DNA of 53,882 nucleotides from Chimaeribacter coloradensis (lineage in GTDB: Bacteria > Pseudomonadota > Gammaproteobacteria > Enterobacterales > Enterobacteriaceae): NCBI RefSeq assembly GCF_002858715.1, contig NZ_PJZH01000027.1, positions 1 to 53,882 on the forward strand, written 5' to 3'. Under the pieces are notes generated by a model. That model did not search any database, was not told the origin of the DNA, and worked only from the letters and a program-made list of their open reading frames with translations. Of this stretch, positions 38,658 through 46,568 are shown piece after piece. Position numbers and translations under genes: made by a program. Numbering within the stretch: position 1 is the first letter of the stretch; every line of letters begins with the position of its first letter.

Positions 38658-39686
38658 TTATAGCGCCATATCAATCACGATGCGGCCTTCAATCTTCCCG
38701 GCGTGCATCCGGGCAAAAATGTCATTGATATTCTCCAGCGGCTCGGTGGCAATGGTGGCGTGCACTTTGCCTTCCCCGGCAAAGTTGAGCGCCTCCTGAA
38801 GATCGAGCCGGGTACCGACGATGGAGCCGCGCACTGTGGTGCCGTCCAGCACCATGTCAAAAATCGACAGCTCGAAGTTGCCCGGCGGCAGCCCGTTCAG
38901 CGCAATGGTGCCGCCGCGGCGCGTCATGCCGATCGCCTGCTGGAAGGCGATGGGGGAAACCGCCGTCACCAGCGCGCCGTGCGCGCCGCCGATCTCTTTT
39001 TTCAGGCAGGCGGCCGGGTCTTGCTGGCGGGCGTTCACCGTCACCGTCGCGCCCAGCCGTGACGCCAGCGCCAGTTTGCTGTCATCCACGTCTACCGCCG
39101 CCACGTTCATGCCCATCGCTTTGGCGTACTGCACCGCCAGGTGCCCCAGCCCGCCGATGCCGGAGATCACCACCCACTGGCCGGGTTTGGTCTCCGTCAT
39201 CTTCAGCCCCTTGAATACCGTCACCCCGGCGCAGAGGATCGGCGCAATCTCGGTAAAGCTGACGTTATCCGGCAGGATGCCGACGTAATTGGCATCCGCC
39301 AGCGTGTATTCGGCAAAGCTGCCGTTGACGGAGTAGCCGGCATTCTGCTGCTTCTCGCACAGGGTTTCCCAGCCGCCGAGGCAGTGTTCGCAGTGGCCGC
39401 AGGCGGAGTAGAGCCACGGCACGCCGACGCGGTCGCCCTCTTTCAGGTGGGTGACGCCCGCCCCGACGCTGACCACATGGCCGACCCCTTCATGGCCGGG
39501 AATAAACGGCGGGTTGGGCTTCACCGGCCAGTCGCCCTGAACCGCATGGAGATCGGTGTGGCAGACGCCGGTGGCGGCAATTTTCACCAGGATCTGCCCG
39601 GGGCCGACGGACGGCACCGGCACCTCTTCTATCTGGAGCGGTTTGTTGAATGCATGCACAACTGCGGCTTTCATTGTCATTGCCAT
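38658..39686 (-). CDS. adhP: Zinc-dependent alcohol dehydrogenase (AdhP/AdhA type)
   Basis: This medium-chain alcohol dehydrogenase of 342 residues oxidises short alcohols or reduces aldehydes with NAD. Catalytic zinc ligands are Cys42 (GVCHTDLH) and His65 (GHEGVGH) with a third Cys in [11 protein letters not shown] near 151. Structural zinc Cys are 96, 99, 102 and 110 (CGHCEHC...ETLC). The Rossmann motif is [16 protein letters not shown]. It aligns with E. coli AdhP (336) and Gram-negative AdhA proteins; which subgroup is unclear. The first ATG, at 39686, has AAGGAG and is chosen over two later ones. The adjacent LysR gene points the same way but is 200 bp upstream. Confidence 0.9.
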   Translation of the reverse strand: MAMTMKAAVVHAFNKPLQIEEVPVPSVGPGQILVKIAATGVCHTDLHAVQGDWPVKPNPPFIPGHEGVGHVVSVGAGVTHLKEGDRVGVPWLYSACGHCEHCLGGWETLCEKQQNAGYSVNGSFAEYTLADANYVGILPDNVSFTEIAPILCAGVTVFKGLKMTETKPGQWVVISGIGGLGHLAVQYAKAMGMNVAAVDVDDSKLALASRLGATVTVNARQQDPAACLKKEIGGAHGALVTAVSPIAFQQAIGMTRRGGTIALNGLPPGNFELSIFDMVLDGTTVRGSIVGTRLDLQEALNFAGEGKVHATIATEPLENINDIFARMHAGKIEGRIVIDMAL

Positions 39687-39892
39687 AAAAACTCCTTGGA
39701 AAGGAGGCAGCCACCGGAACGGGCTGCCGGGTGCCCGTTAAGCGTAGGCGAAAGGGGGGAGAAGCGGGCAGACCGGGAAGAACATGCACGGCTGCGCGGC
39801 GGTGACAACCGGGCCGCATGCCGCGCCGGCCGGGGCGCGGCGACGCCTGCCCGCCGCGGGGGATTTCAGATTAACCTGATAAACAGAAGGGA

Positions 39893-40840
39893 TTAAGGGG
39901 GCGGCATAGCCTGCGGTTGCCGGGCATCAAACCGGGTGGCGTAACCGCGCTGGCGGAAGGCCTCCACCAGATAATCCACAAACACCCGCGTCTTGGGCGG
40001 CAGCAGCGTGCGGTGGGCGTAGTACACCGAAATGGTGCCGATGTCGACGTACCAGTCCGGCAGCAGGCGCACCAGCGCCCCGGAGGCCAGCCAGGGCAGG
40101 GCGTCCGGCAGGGTGATCAGCGCCACGCCCAGCCCCTGCAAGGCCGCCTGGCGCATTGCCAGCGGATCGTTGACCACCAGCGATTCATTCAGCATCGCGG
40201 CCTGCGCCTCGCCCGCCGCATTGCGCAGCGCCCAGCGGTGCAGGCGGCCGGTATTGGCCGACCGCAGCAGGATGCCGTCAAAGTCCGCCAGATCGTCCGG
40301 CGTGGCGGGCAGGGCGCGCCCGGCCAGCAATGCCGGGGCGGCCACCGCAATACAGTGCGCCGGGGCCAGTGAGCGCGCCACCCGGCCCGGCGTCAGGGCG
40401 AAACCGCCGCCGATGGCCACATCAATCCCTTCAGCAATCAGGTCGGCCGCGCGGTTATCACACAGGCACTCCGGGCGGATGGCCGGGTAACGCGCCACAA
40501 ACGCCGGCAGCAGCGGCAGCAGGTAGTCGGTGCCGAACGCCAGCGACATGCTGATTTTCAGCACGCCCGCCGGTTCGCCCTGCTGGGTGGTCTGCGCCGC
40601 AATCGCTGCCTGCAAGCCGTCAAGGTGGCCGCCAATCGCCAGCCGGAAACGCTCGCCCGCCTCAGTCAGCGTCAGCTTGCGGGTGCTGCGCAAAAACAGC
40701 CGCTGCCCCAGGTTGCGCTCCAGCATCGCCACATTGCGGCTCACCGCCGCCGGGGTCAGCCCCAGCCGCCGCGCCGCGGCAGAAAAGCTGCCGCTCTCGG
40801 CACTGCGCACAAAAGATTCAATATTCGCCAGCGTTTCCAT
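39893..40840 (-). CDS. LysR-family transcription regulator
   Basis: This 315-residue protein has the LysR layout: a winged helix-turn-helix at about 1-60 (SFVRSAESGSFSAAARRLGLTPAAVSRNVAMLERNLGQRLFLRSTRKLTLTEAG) and an effector-binding domain from about 88 (GVLKISMSLAFGTDYLLPLLPAFVARYP). The effector is unknown. The ATG at 40840 has AAGG eight bases upstream; a start at 40858 is less likely. It is divergent from the small NAD(P)-binding protein gene, the standard layout for a LysR regulator and its target, so that gene is the best target candidate. adhP downstream is another. Confidence 0.9.
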   Translation of the reverse strand: METLANIESFVRSAESGSFSAAARRLGLTPAAVSRNVAMLERNLGQRLFLRSTRKLTLTEAGERFRLAIGGHLDGLQAAIAAQTTQQGEPAGVLKISMSLAFGTDYLLPLLPAFVARYPAIRPECLCDNRAADLIAEGIDVAIGGGFALTPGRVARSLAPAHCIAVAAPALLAGRALPATPDDLADFDGILLRSANTGRLHRWALRNAAGEAQAAMLNESLVVNDPLAMRQAALQGLGVALITLPDALPWLASGALVRLLPDWYVDIGTISVYYAHRTLLPPKTRVFVDYLVEAFRQRGYATRFDARQPQAMPPP

Positions 40841-40870
40841 CGGGTGACCTTCAAGCATCGGTTGAAAATG

Positions 40871-40884
40871 ATAGTCATCACTAT
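40871..40884. promoter_or_regulatory. Candidate LysR operator dyad
   Basis: ATAGT-CATC-ACTAT is a perfect interrupted dyad in the divergent promoter region between the regulator and its neighbour. It does not give an exact T-N11-A, so the assignment is tentative. Confidence 0.4.
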
Positions 40885-40969
40885 GGGCTAATCAGCGGGG
40901 AACCGGAAGCGTAGGCTTAAGCCATACCGACATACCGGCCATTCCGGCTTAACCGACGAGGAACAGATC

Positions 40970-41569
40970 ATGACAATCGGCATTATTGGTGCAGGCGCTA
41001 TCGGCAGTGCATTGGCCCGTGCATTGGCACGCCATAACATCCCGGCGATGATCGCCAACCGCCGCGGCCCGCAGACGCTGGCGGCGCTGGTGGAGGAGAC
41101 AGGCCCGGCGCTCACGGCCGTGACCCGCGAACAGGCGGCACAGGCGGACATCGTCTTTCTGGCGGTGAACTGGTCGGCGCTGCCGCAGGCGCTGGCTGAC
41201 CTGCCGCCCTGGCAGAACCGCATCGTGATTGATGCCAACAACGCCATTGAGGCACCTTCGTTCCGCGCCGTGCCGCTGGGCGGGCGCACCTCCAGCGAGG
41301 TGGTGGCGGAAAGGCTGCCGGGCGCACGGCTGGTGAAAGCCTTTAACCACCTCAGCGCGCCGCTGTTGAGCGAGCCGCCGGAGAGCCACGGCGGGCAGCG
41401 GGTGCTGTTTTATGCCGGGGATGACGCCGATGCCAAACAGCAGGTGGCGGCGCTGATGGCGCAACTGGGGTTCGCGGGGCTGGATCTCGGCGGGCTGGTG
41501 GCGGGCGGGGCGCTGTTCCAGTTCCCCGGCGGCCCGCTGGCGGTGCACCATCTGGTCAGACTGGGGTAA
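40970..41569 (+). CDS. Small NAD(P)-binding oxidoreductase (F420-reductase-like fold)
   Basis: This 199-residue Rossmann protein resembles the family annotated as NADPH-dependent F420 reductase or NADP oxidoreductase. GIIGAGAIGSALARALARHNIPAMIANRRG near 4-33 is the dinucleotide motif, with Asn-Arg-Arg at the end of strand 2 suggesting NADP. ADIVFLAVNW and VIDANNAI follow, and VKAFNHLSAPLL near 122-133 is the usual family stretch. Enterobacteria do not make F420, so the true substrate is unknown. The gene faces the LysR regulator across a 129-bp gap and is probably regulated by it. Confidence 0.82.
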   Translation: MTIGIIGAGAIGSALARALARHNIPAMIANRRGPQTLAALVEETGPALTAVTREQAAQADIVFLAVNWSALPQALADLPPWQNRIVIDANNAIEAPSFRAVPLGGRTSSEVVAERLPGARLVKAFNHLSAPLLSEPPESHGGQRVLFYAGDDADAKQQVAALMAQLGFAGLDLGGLVAGGALFQFPGGPLAVHHLVRLG

Positions 41570-41724
41570 AGGCGGGGCCGGGCAACCGGCCCCTGTTGTC
41601 ACTTGCACTTTGTCACAAATAGTCCTGCATTATCCGGATGCTAACGGTATTCACGTAATTTATAATTCGCCGGCAATCTGGCGGGCAGTGTCCGATAATC
41701 CTGGCAAGTGACAGAGTATTTCAT

Positions 41725-42663
41725 GTGAAAATCCCTTTTTTGGTTTTAAGCCTGCTCGCGGTCAGCGTGGGCGCAGTGGCAGCACCGGCCTCCACGGCCG
41801 TCAGCAATGCGGCAATTGCCGGTAAACTCACGCCGCTGGAGATCGCCTCCGGCAGTGCCATGGTGGTGGATATGCAGTCTCACCAGGTGATCTACTCCCG
41901 CAACCCCGATGAAGTGGTGCCGATCGCCTCCATCACCAAGCTGATGACCGCAATCGTCACGCTGGATGCCAAACTGCCGCTGGATGAGGTGATCGCCGTG
42001 GACATCCACAACACGCCGGAGATGCGCGGCGTCTTTTCGCGGGTGAAAATCGGCAGTGAGGCGAGCCGCCGCCTGATGTTGCAGATGGCGCTGATGTCCT
42101 CGGAGAACCGGGCGGCCGCCACGCTGGCGCACCACTACCCGGGCGGCTATGACGCCTTTATCCGCGCGATGAACGCCAAGGCGCGCGCGCTGGGCATGAG
42201 CCACACCCGTTATGTGGAGCCGACCGGGCTGTCGGTGCAGAACGTCTCCACCGCCCGCGACCTGACCAAGCTGCTGCAGGCCACCCGGCTCTATCCGTTG
42301 ATCAGCCAGCTCAGCACCACCGAGCAGGCGCAGGTCAGCTTTGAGCACCCGCGTTACAGCCTGCCGTTCCGCAACACCAACCACCTGCTGAGCAACGGCA
42401 GCTGGAACATCCAGCTGACCAAAACCGGTTTTACCAACCAGGCGGGCCACTGCCTGGCGATGCGCACCACCATTAACCACCGGCCGGTGACGCTGGTGGT
42501 ACTGGATGCGTTCGGGAAATATACCCACTTTGCGGATGCCAACCGGCTGCGCAGCTGGATGGAGACCGGGCGCGCCGCGCCGGTGCCGCAGGTGGCGAAG
42601 AACTACCGCAGGGAGAAGGATCAACAGCTCGACCACCCGACGGTGGCGCAGGCGATCGAATAA
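41725..42663 (+). CDS. pbpG: D-alanyl-D-alanine endopeptidase (PBP7)
   Basis: PbpG cleaves DD-crosslinks in periplasmic peptidoglycan. The 312-residue protein has a signal peptide ([20 protein letters not shown]) and the serine-transferase triad: Ser69-Ile-Thr-Lys72 ([11 protein letters not shown]), Ser126-Glu-Asn128 (MSSENRAA) and Lys233-Thr-Gly235 ([13 protein letters not shown]). E. coli PbpG has 310 residues and matches closely. The start is a GTG at 41725 with a weak ribosome site; an overlapping ATG two bases earlier is out of frame. The block pbpG-yohP-yohC-dld holds genes that are grouped in E. coli at a distant locus. Confidence 0.95.
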   Translation: MKIPFLVLSLLAVSVGAVAAPASTAVSNAAIAGKLTPLEIASGSAMVVDMQSHQVIYSRNPDEVVPIASITKLMTAIVTLDAKLPLDEVIAVDIHNTPEMRGVFSRVKIGSEASRRLMLQMALMSSENRAAATLAHHYPGGYDAFIRAMNAKARALGMSHTRYVEPTGLSVQNVSTARDLTKLLQATRLYPLISQLSTTEQAQVSFEHPRYSLPFRNTNHLLSNGSWNIQLTKTGFTNQAGHCLAMRTTINHRPVTLVVLDAFGKYTHFADANRLRSWMETGRAAPVPQVAKNYRREKDQQLDHPTVAQAIE

Positions 42664-42680
42664 CCGCCAGGGGGGACGCC

Positions 42681-42710
42681 GCCCTGTCCGGCCTCAGGGC
42701 CGGGCAGGGC
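42681..42710. terminator. Strong hairpin between pbpG and yohP
   Basis: GCCCTGtCCGGCC-TCAG-GGCCGGgCAGGGC is a 13-bp stem with one mismatch, between two convergent genes. Neither strand has a T-tract, so it may mainly block RNA decay. Confidence 0.6.
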
Positions 42711-42724
42711 GAAGAGGGGGCCGG

Positions 42725-42808
42725 TCAGAACAGCATTTTAAACACGCCGGTAAGGGTCAGCAGGCCAACAATAAAGATAATCGCGATAATCCATAAAATA
42801 ATTTTCAT
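42725..42808 (-). CDS. yohP: YohP, 27-residue inner-membrane protein
   Basis: A 27-codon frame begins MKIILW and ends TGVFKMLF, as in E. coli YohP, which is also 27 residues and begins MKIILW and ends TGVFKMIF. The whole peptide is one hydrophobic helix. E. coli YohP is a small inner-membrane protein whose function is unknown and whose mRNA and protein can be targeted to the membrane after synthesis. AGGAG lies six bases before the ATG. It is convergent with pbpG, and yohC lies about 850 bp away, matching genes that are neighbours in E. coli. Confidence 0.92.
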   Translation of the reverse strand: MKIILWIIAIIFIVGLLTLTGVFKMLF

Positions 42809-43109
42809 ACTTTTCTCCTGACTTCATCTGCAAAATACAACGTTCTGACGTTGTTCATCCCAATACGGCAGCGCGCTGCTCCTCGCCTTCCATGCCACCC
42901 CGGTTTGCTGGGCGGCGCATGTTCAGTATAGCCCGCTTTGCCCTTTCTGCCGGAAATCGCGAAAATTGCGTTACATACCCGACTGAAAAGCATGACGTTT
43001 ATCGCAACCTGAAGTTTTAACCGGCCACAGGGCGGCATGCGCCTTGTATTCACCCCGTACTGGGTTATGGTGAGATCACTAATCTGAAAGGACACAAAAG
43101 GGGTGATTG
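42809..43109. other. yohP-PTS IIB divergent region
   Basis: This gap of 301 bp has no gene. CAACGT-TCTG-ACGTTG at 42838-42853 is a short dyad in the yohP leader and may be an operator. A candidate promoter for the IIB gene is TTGTAT (43044) with TATGGT (43066), 16 bp apart. Nothing else was recognised. Confidence 0.4.
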
Positions 43110-43415
43110 ATGAAAAAAATCGTGCTGTGTTGTGCCGCCGGGATGTCGACCAGTATGCTGGTTCAGCGGATGCGTCAGGAAGCCGAAAAGCGCCAGCTTG
43201 AGGTGGACATTGAGGCGGTGCCGGTGTCGGATTTTGAACTGATCGTCAAGGATGCGGATGTCATCCTGCTGGGGCCGCAGGTGAAGTTCCAGCTCAAGCG
43301 GTTGCAGGAAGCGGCGGCCCCGCTGGGCAAGCCGGTGGATGTGATCGACATGATGGATTACGGCACCATGCGCGGTGACAAAGTGCTGGACAAGGCGCTG
43401 GCCCTGATCGCGTGA
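43110..43415 (+). CDS. Orphan PTS IIB protein, lactose/cellobiose type
   Basis: This cytosolic 101-residue protein is a PTS EIIB domain of the Lac/Chb family. The phosphocysteine loop reads VLCCAAGMSTSMLVQRM with the predicted active Cys at position 8 (C-x-x-G-M-S-T-S). VILLGPQVKFQLKRL near 50-64 and VDVIDMMDYGTMRGDKVL near 74-91 match E. coli ChbB (106). No IIA, IIC, glycosidase or regulator lies next to it, so it must work with partners encoded elsewhere or have a sensory role (inference). AGGGG lies before the ATG, which is preferred over a TTG one codon earlier. Confidence 0.9.
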   Translation: MKKIVLCCAAGMSTSMLVQRMRQEAEKRQLEVDIEAVPVSDFELIVKDADVILLGPQVKFQLKRLQEAAAPLGKPVDVIDMMDYGTMRGDKVLDKALALIA

Positions 43416-43422
43416 CCCCCTG

Positions 43423-43448
43423 CCGCGCAGCCTGCTGCGCGGTGTTAT
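43423..43448 (+). terminator. Probable terminator after the PTS IIB gene
   Basis: CCGCGCAG-CCTG-CTGCGCGG followed by TGTTATTT, a broken T-tract. Confidence 0.65.
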
Positions 43449-43647
43449 TTCCGCATTTCCCCTGTTTTCGCTTCCCCTTTTTTCCCGGCGCACCTGCGCA
43501 ACCTCCGCCTTTCTGGTCAAGCCCCACTGCATAAAAAATGGACAGCACTATACTTGAGCTGAAGAGGGTCGTGCACACTCAGGGCCACCTGAGCGCGCCT
43601 CAGCCGGTTCGTCTGTTGCGGCCACAGGCGGACACTGGGAGGTAGCT

Positions 43648-44238
43648 ATGATCAATCATGTCTGGGGGCTGTTCGCCCACCCTGAACCGGAAATGCAGCA
43701 GATTCGGCGTGAGCATGAGTCGGTTCCCCACCTCTATATGCACCATGTGCTGTTGATGGCCGCCATCCCGGTGGTCTGTTCCTTTATCGGCACCACGCGG
43801 GTCGGCTGGAGCTTCGGCGACGGCGAATACCTGCGCATCCTGCCCTCCACCGCCCTCGCCATCGCGGTGGTGTTCTACCTGCTGATGCTGGGTGCGGTGG
43901 CCGCGATGGGGCAGGTGATCCACCTGCTGGCGAGCCACTACCCCAGCCACCCGACGCGCAATGACTGCATTGTGTTCGCCGGTTACGTGGCGACGCCGAT
44001 GTTCCTGAGCGGGGTGATTGCACTCTACCCGATGGTGTGGCTCTGCCTGTTTGTCGGCGCGCTGGCGCTGGCCTACAGCGGTTACCTGCTGGCGGTGGGG
44101 ATGCCCGCGTTCCTGGGCATCGACCGGCAACAGGGGCTGCTGGTGTTCGGCTCCACCCTCGGCATCGGCGTGCTGGTGCTGGAACTGCTGCTGGCGCTGG
44201 CCGTGATGATGTGGGGCTACGGCTCGCACTTCTTCTGA
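43648..44238 (+). CDS. yohC: YohC, Yip1-family inner-membrane protein
   Basis: This membrane protein of 196 residues matches E. coli YohC (195) over its full length: HVWGLFAHPEPEMQQIRREHESVPHLYMHHVLLMAAIPVVCSFIGTT at the N-terminus and CIVFAGYVATPMFLSGVIALYPMVWLC near 107-133. Five hydrophobic segments are visible. YohC belongs to the Yip1 family, whose bacterial role is unknown. GGGAGG lies before the ATG. It lies in the same block as pbpG and dld, as in E. coli. Confidence 0.94.
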   Translation: MINHVWGLFAHPEPEMQQIRREHESVPHLYMHHVLLMAAIPVVCSFIGTTRVGWSFGDGEYLRILPSTALAIAVVFYLLMLGAVAAMGQVIHLLASHYPSHPTRNDCIVFAGYVATPMFLSGVIALYPMVWLCLFVGALALAYSGYLLAVGMPAFLGIDRQQGLLVFGSTLGIGVLVLELLLALAVMMWGYGSHFF

Positions 44239-44254
44239 CGCCTCCGCCCCCGCC

Positions 44255-44292
44255 AACCCCACGCGGCCTGTTCCGGCAACGTGGGGTTTTTT
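44255..44292 (+). terminator. Terminator after yohC
   Basis: CCCCACG (44257-44263) and CGTGGGG (44280-44286) form the stem, followed by six T. Confidence 0.85.
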
Positions 44293-44401
44293 ATGCGCTT
44301 TTCCCGCCTGCGCCGCCGTTTCACGCGCAGCCCCTGTCATCATTTGTTAAAGTGGCCCCCTCAAACAGAAAAAAGAGGAACGGGCCGCAGCCCGTCACTG
44401 T

Positions 44402-44683
44402 ATGCAGCTGAAAGCGTTATTTACCGTGGTGTCGTGGATGGTCACCCTGATTGGCGTGTTACTGGCAGCGGATGCCGTCTGGTTTGCCCCGAACGGGGCG
44501 TTTGCCCATTTTAACGGCTACGTGGCGCTGGGGATTCTGGCGGTCACCAATTTCACCACGCTGCTGCTGCACCTGGCGATGCTGACGATGGCCCCGGCGC
44601 GGCGCGGTTTCAGGCTGCTGGTAGGGGTACAGTGCGCCGGGGTGCTGTTGACCGCCGGGGCGGCCGGGGCCTTTTTCCTCTGA
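44402..44683 (+). CDS. Small membrane protein of unknown function
   Basis: I do not recognise this 93-residue protein. Hydropathy suggests three transmembrane segments, about 7-27, 40-62 and 70-92, separated by short polar loops (FAPNGAFAHFNG, APARRGF). There is no signal peptide apart from the first helix and no catalytic motif. The ATG has no strong ribosome site. The stop is only three bases from the dld stop on the other strand, so no terminator separates them. Consistent coding bias and a full-length hydrophobic pattern support it as a real gene. Confidence 0.68.
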   Translation: MQLKALFTVVSWMVTLIGVLLAADAVWFAPNGAFAHFNGYVALGILAVTNFTTLLLHLAMLTMAPARRGFRLLVGVQCAGVLLTAGAAGAFFL

Positions 44684-44686
44684 CGG

Positions 44687-46393
44687 TCACCCCTGCCAGT
44701 GTTTCTGTTTCGGCGTCTTGCCGATGCCGGGGTTAAAGCTGTTGGTGGGGTCGATTTGCTGGTAGAACGCCTTCAGCGCGGGCTTGGCCGGGTAGAGGTG
44801 GCCGACATTGTGCTCCGCCGGGTACTCCGCCCCGCGGGCGTTCAGCCCGGCCAGCATCTGCGCTTTGATCGCGTGCGCGTCCGCGCCCTTTTTCACGATG
44901 TAATCCTGGTGGAACACATGGCACATAAAGTGCCCATAGTAGAGTTTCGCCACCAGTTGCGATTCAATCTCCGGCGGCAGTGACTCAAACCACGCCGTTT
45001 CATTGCGGCGCAGGGCGATATCCAGCGCCAGAATATCCTCGACCTTGTCCTGATGCACCGCATGGTAACGCACCGCGGCCCCGGCGGCGGCGAAGCGGTG
45101 CAGGAACGCCTTGCGCCCCTCCTCCTCAGTACAGGCGAAGAAATCCCCCTCCGCCTGCTGGAAAAAGGCGGTCAGGAAAGCCTCCGCCTCCGCCACGCCG
45201 TCACCGGACATCTTCAGCAGCAGGTGGTGGGCGTAGCGGTCGCGGTAGTCAGTGATGCGCGACGGCAGATGGCCCGGCAGCACACGGCTCATGCACTGCA
45301 TGACCCGGTCGCTCATGTTGGGCGGCAGCAGCGGCACCCTGTTGAGCCGCGCATCCAGTTTGCCTTTGGTCAGGAACAGGTCCGGCATCCGGTCGGTGCC
45401 GAGCCGGTCGATCAACAGGAACGTGTCTTTGCCGTAGATCTCGGCGATGTTGAAACAGTCACGGTGCATATACTCCCCGGCCACCGGCAGCGCCTTAAAC
45501 TCGCTGAGGATGTGGCGGCGGATCGCCGTCAGCACCGCGGTGTCATTGGTGCCGATGTAAAACACCTGCTGGTGCGGCTCCATCGGGAAGGTGTCGAGCC
45601 GCACGGCGAACACCGCCAGCTTGCCGGCGCAGCCGCTCGCCTCATGCAGGCGGCGCGGGTCGGCATTGAAGCGCGACGGGGTGTCGGCGTCCACGTCCCG
45701 CACCCGCTCCGCGTACTCATGGTCGGAGGCGGCGCGCGGGGTCTGCTCAATCTCATAGGGGCTGTAGCTGCCTTTCTCCAGCCGCGTCAGGATCTCTTCC
45801 GGCGTCTCGCCGAGGTCAATGCCGAGGTGGTTCACCAGTTGCAACTTACCCTCAGCGGTGACCTGCGCATAGAGCGCCAGCTCGGTGTAGGCGGGGCCGC
45901 GCTTAATCAGCGAGCCGCCGGAATTATTGCAGATGCCGCCCATCACCGACGCGCCGATGCAGGAGGAGCCGATCACCGAGTGCGGCTCGCGGCCGTGCGG
46001 CTTGAGCAGCTTTTCCAGGTGGTGCAGGGTGCTGCCGGGAAAGGCGATCACCTGTTCGGCATTGTTGATCAGTTGCAGCTTGTCGAGTTTGCGGGTGCTG
46101 ATGATCACGATGTCGCGGTCGTAATCGTGGCCGCTGGGGGTCGAGCCTTCCGTCAGCCCGGTGTTGGCCGCCTGCATGATCACAATCTTATTGGCGGCCA
46201 CGCAGGCCTGGAGGATGCGCCACTGCTGCAACAGCGTCTGCGGGAACACCACCGCCAGCGCATCGCCGCCGCCGGAGCGGTAGCCGTGGCGGTAACGTTC
46301 GGTGCTGCGCGCATCGGTCAGCAGGTTCTGGCTGCCGACAATCTCCTGTAAACGCGTCAGGAACACGCGGTTGACGCTGGCGGGCTGGTTCAT
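44687..46393 (-). CDS. dld: Quinone-dependent D-lactate dehydrogenase
   Basis: Dld is a peripheral inner-membrane flavoenzyme that oxidises D-lactate to pyruvate and passes electrons to quinone. The 568-residue protein matches E. coli Dld (571). The FAD-binding part holds VVFPQTLLQQWRILQACV, NTGLTEGSTPSGHDYDRDIVIISTRKL near 76-102 and VIGSSCIGASVMGGICNNSGGSLIKRGPAYTELALYA near 139-175. The C-terminus includes HNVGHLYPAKPALKAFYQQIDPTNSFNPGIGKTPKQKHW. A 7-bp dyad lies upstream of its start. Confidence 0.96.
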   Translation of the reverse strand: MNQPASVNRVFLTRLQEIVGSQNLLTDARSTERYRHGYRSGGGDALAVVFPQTLLQQWRILQACVAANKIVIMQAANTGLTEGSTPSGHDYDRDIVIISTRKLDKLQLINNAEQVIAFPGSTLHHLEKLLKPHGREPHSVIGSSCIGASVMGGICNNSGGSLIKRGPAYTELALYAQVTAEGKLQLVNHLGIDLGETPEEILTRLEKGSYSPYEIEQTPRAASDHEYAERVRDVDADTPSRFNADPRRLHEASGCAGKLAVFAVRLDTFPMEPHQQVFYIGTNDTAVLTAIRRHILSEFKALPVAGEYMHRDCFNIAEIYGKDTFLLIDRLGTDRMPDLFLTKGKLDARLNRVPLLPPNMSDRVMQCMSRVLPGHLPSRITDYRDRYAHHLLLKMSGDGVAEAEAFLTAFFQQAEGDFFACTEEEGRKAFLHRFAAAGAAVRYHAVHQDKVEDILALDIALRRNETAWFESLPPEIESQLVAKLYYGHFMCHVFHQDYIVKKGADAHAIKAQMLAGLNARGAEYPAEHNVGHLYPAKPALKAFYQQIDPTNSFNPGIGKTPKQKHWQG

Positions 46394-46417
46394 GCTCTCT
46401 CTCCCTGTGCGGATAAA

Positions 46418-46436
46418 TTATTCACTTGATGAATAA
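46418..46436. promoter_or_regulatory. Dyad upstream of dld
   Basis: TTATTCA-CTTGA-TGAATAA is a perfect 7-bp inverted repeat 25 bp before the dld start, in a position to block transcription or early elongation. The binding protein is unknown. Confidence 0.45.
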
Positions 46437-46526
46437 ACCTAATCCTAACCTGGGGTATGGTCAATAAAACGTCGGGGGAGTGAGGCGGATAATGCATGCG
46501 GATGATTTATGGGGATAGCCGCAGGG

Positions 46527-46553
46527 AAAACCGGCCGCCGGGGCGGCGGCCGG
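46527..46553 (-). terminator. Terminator after the SSADH-like gene
   Basis: On the minus strand CCGGCCGCCG-CCC-CGGCGGCCGG is followed by TTTTCCC. Confidence 0.75.
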
Positions 46554-46568
46554 GGAGGGCAGGGGGCG

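Noticed and set aside
45053-46351. Open frame of 432 codons antisense to dld
   Set aside because: It shows only Arg/His/Val-rich shadow composition and no motifs.
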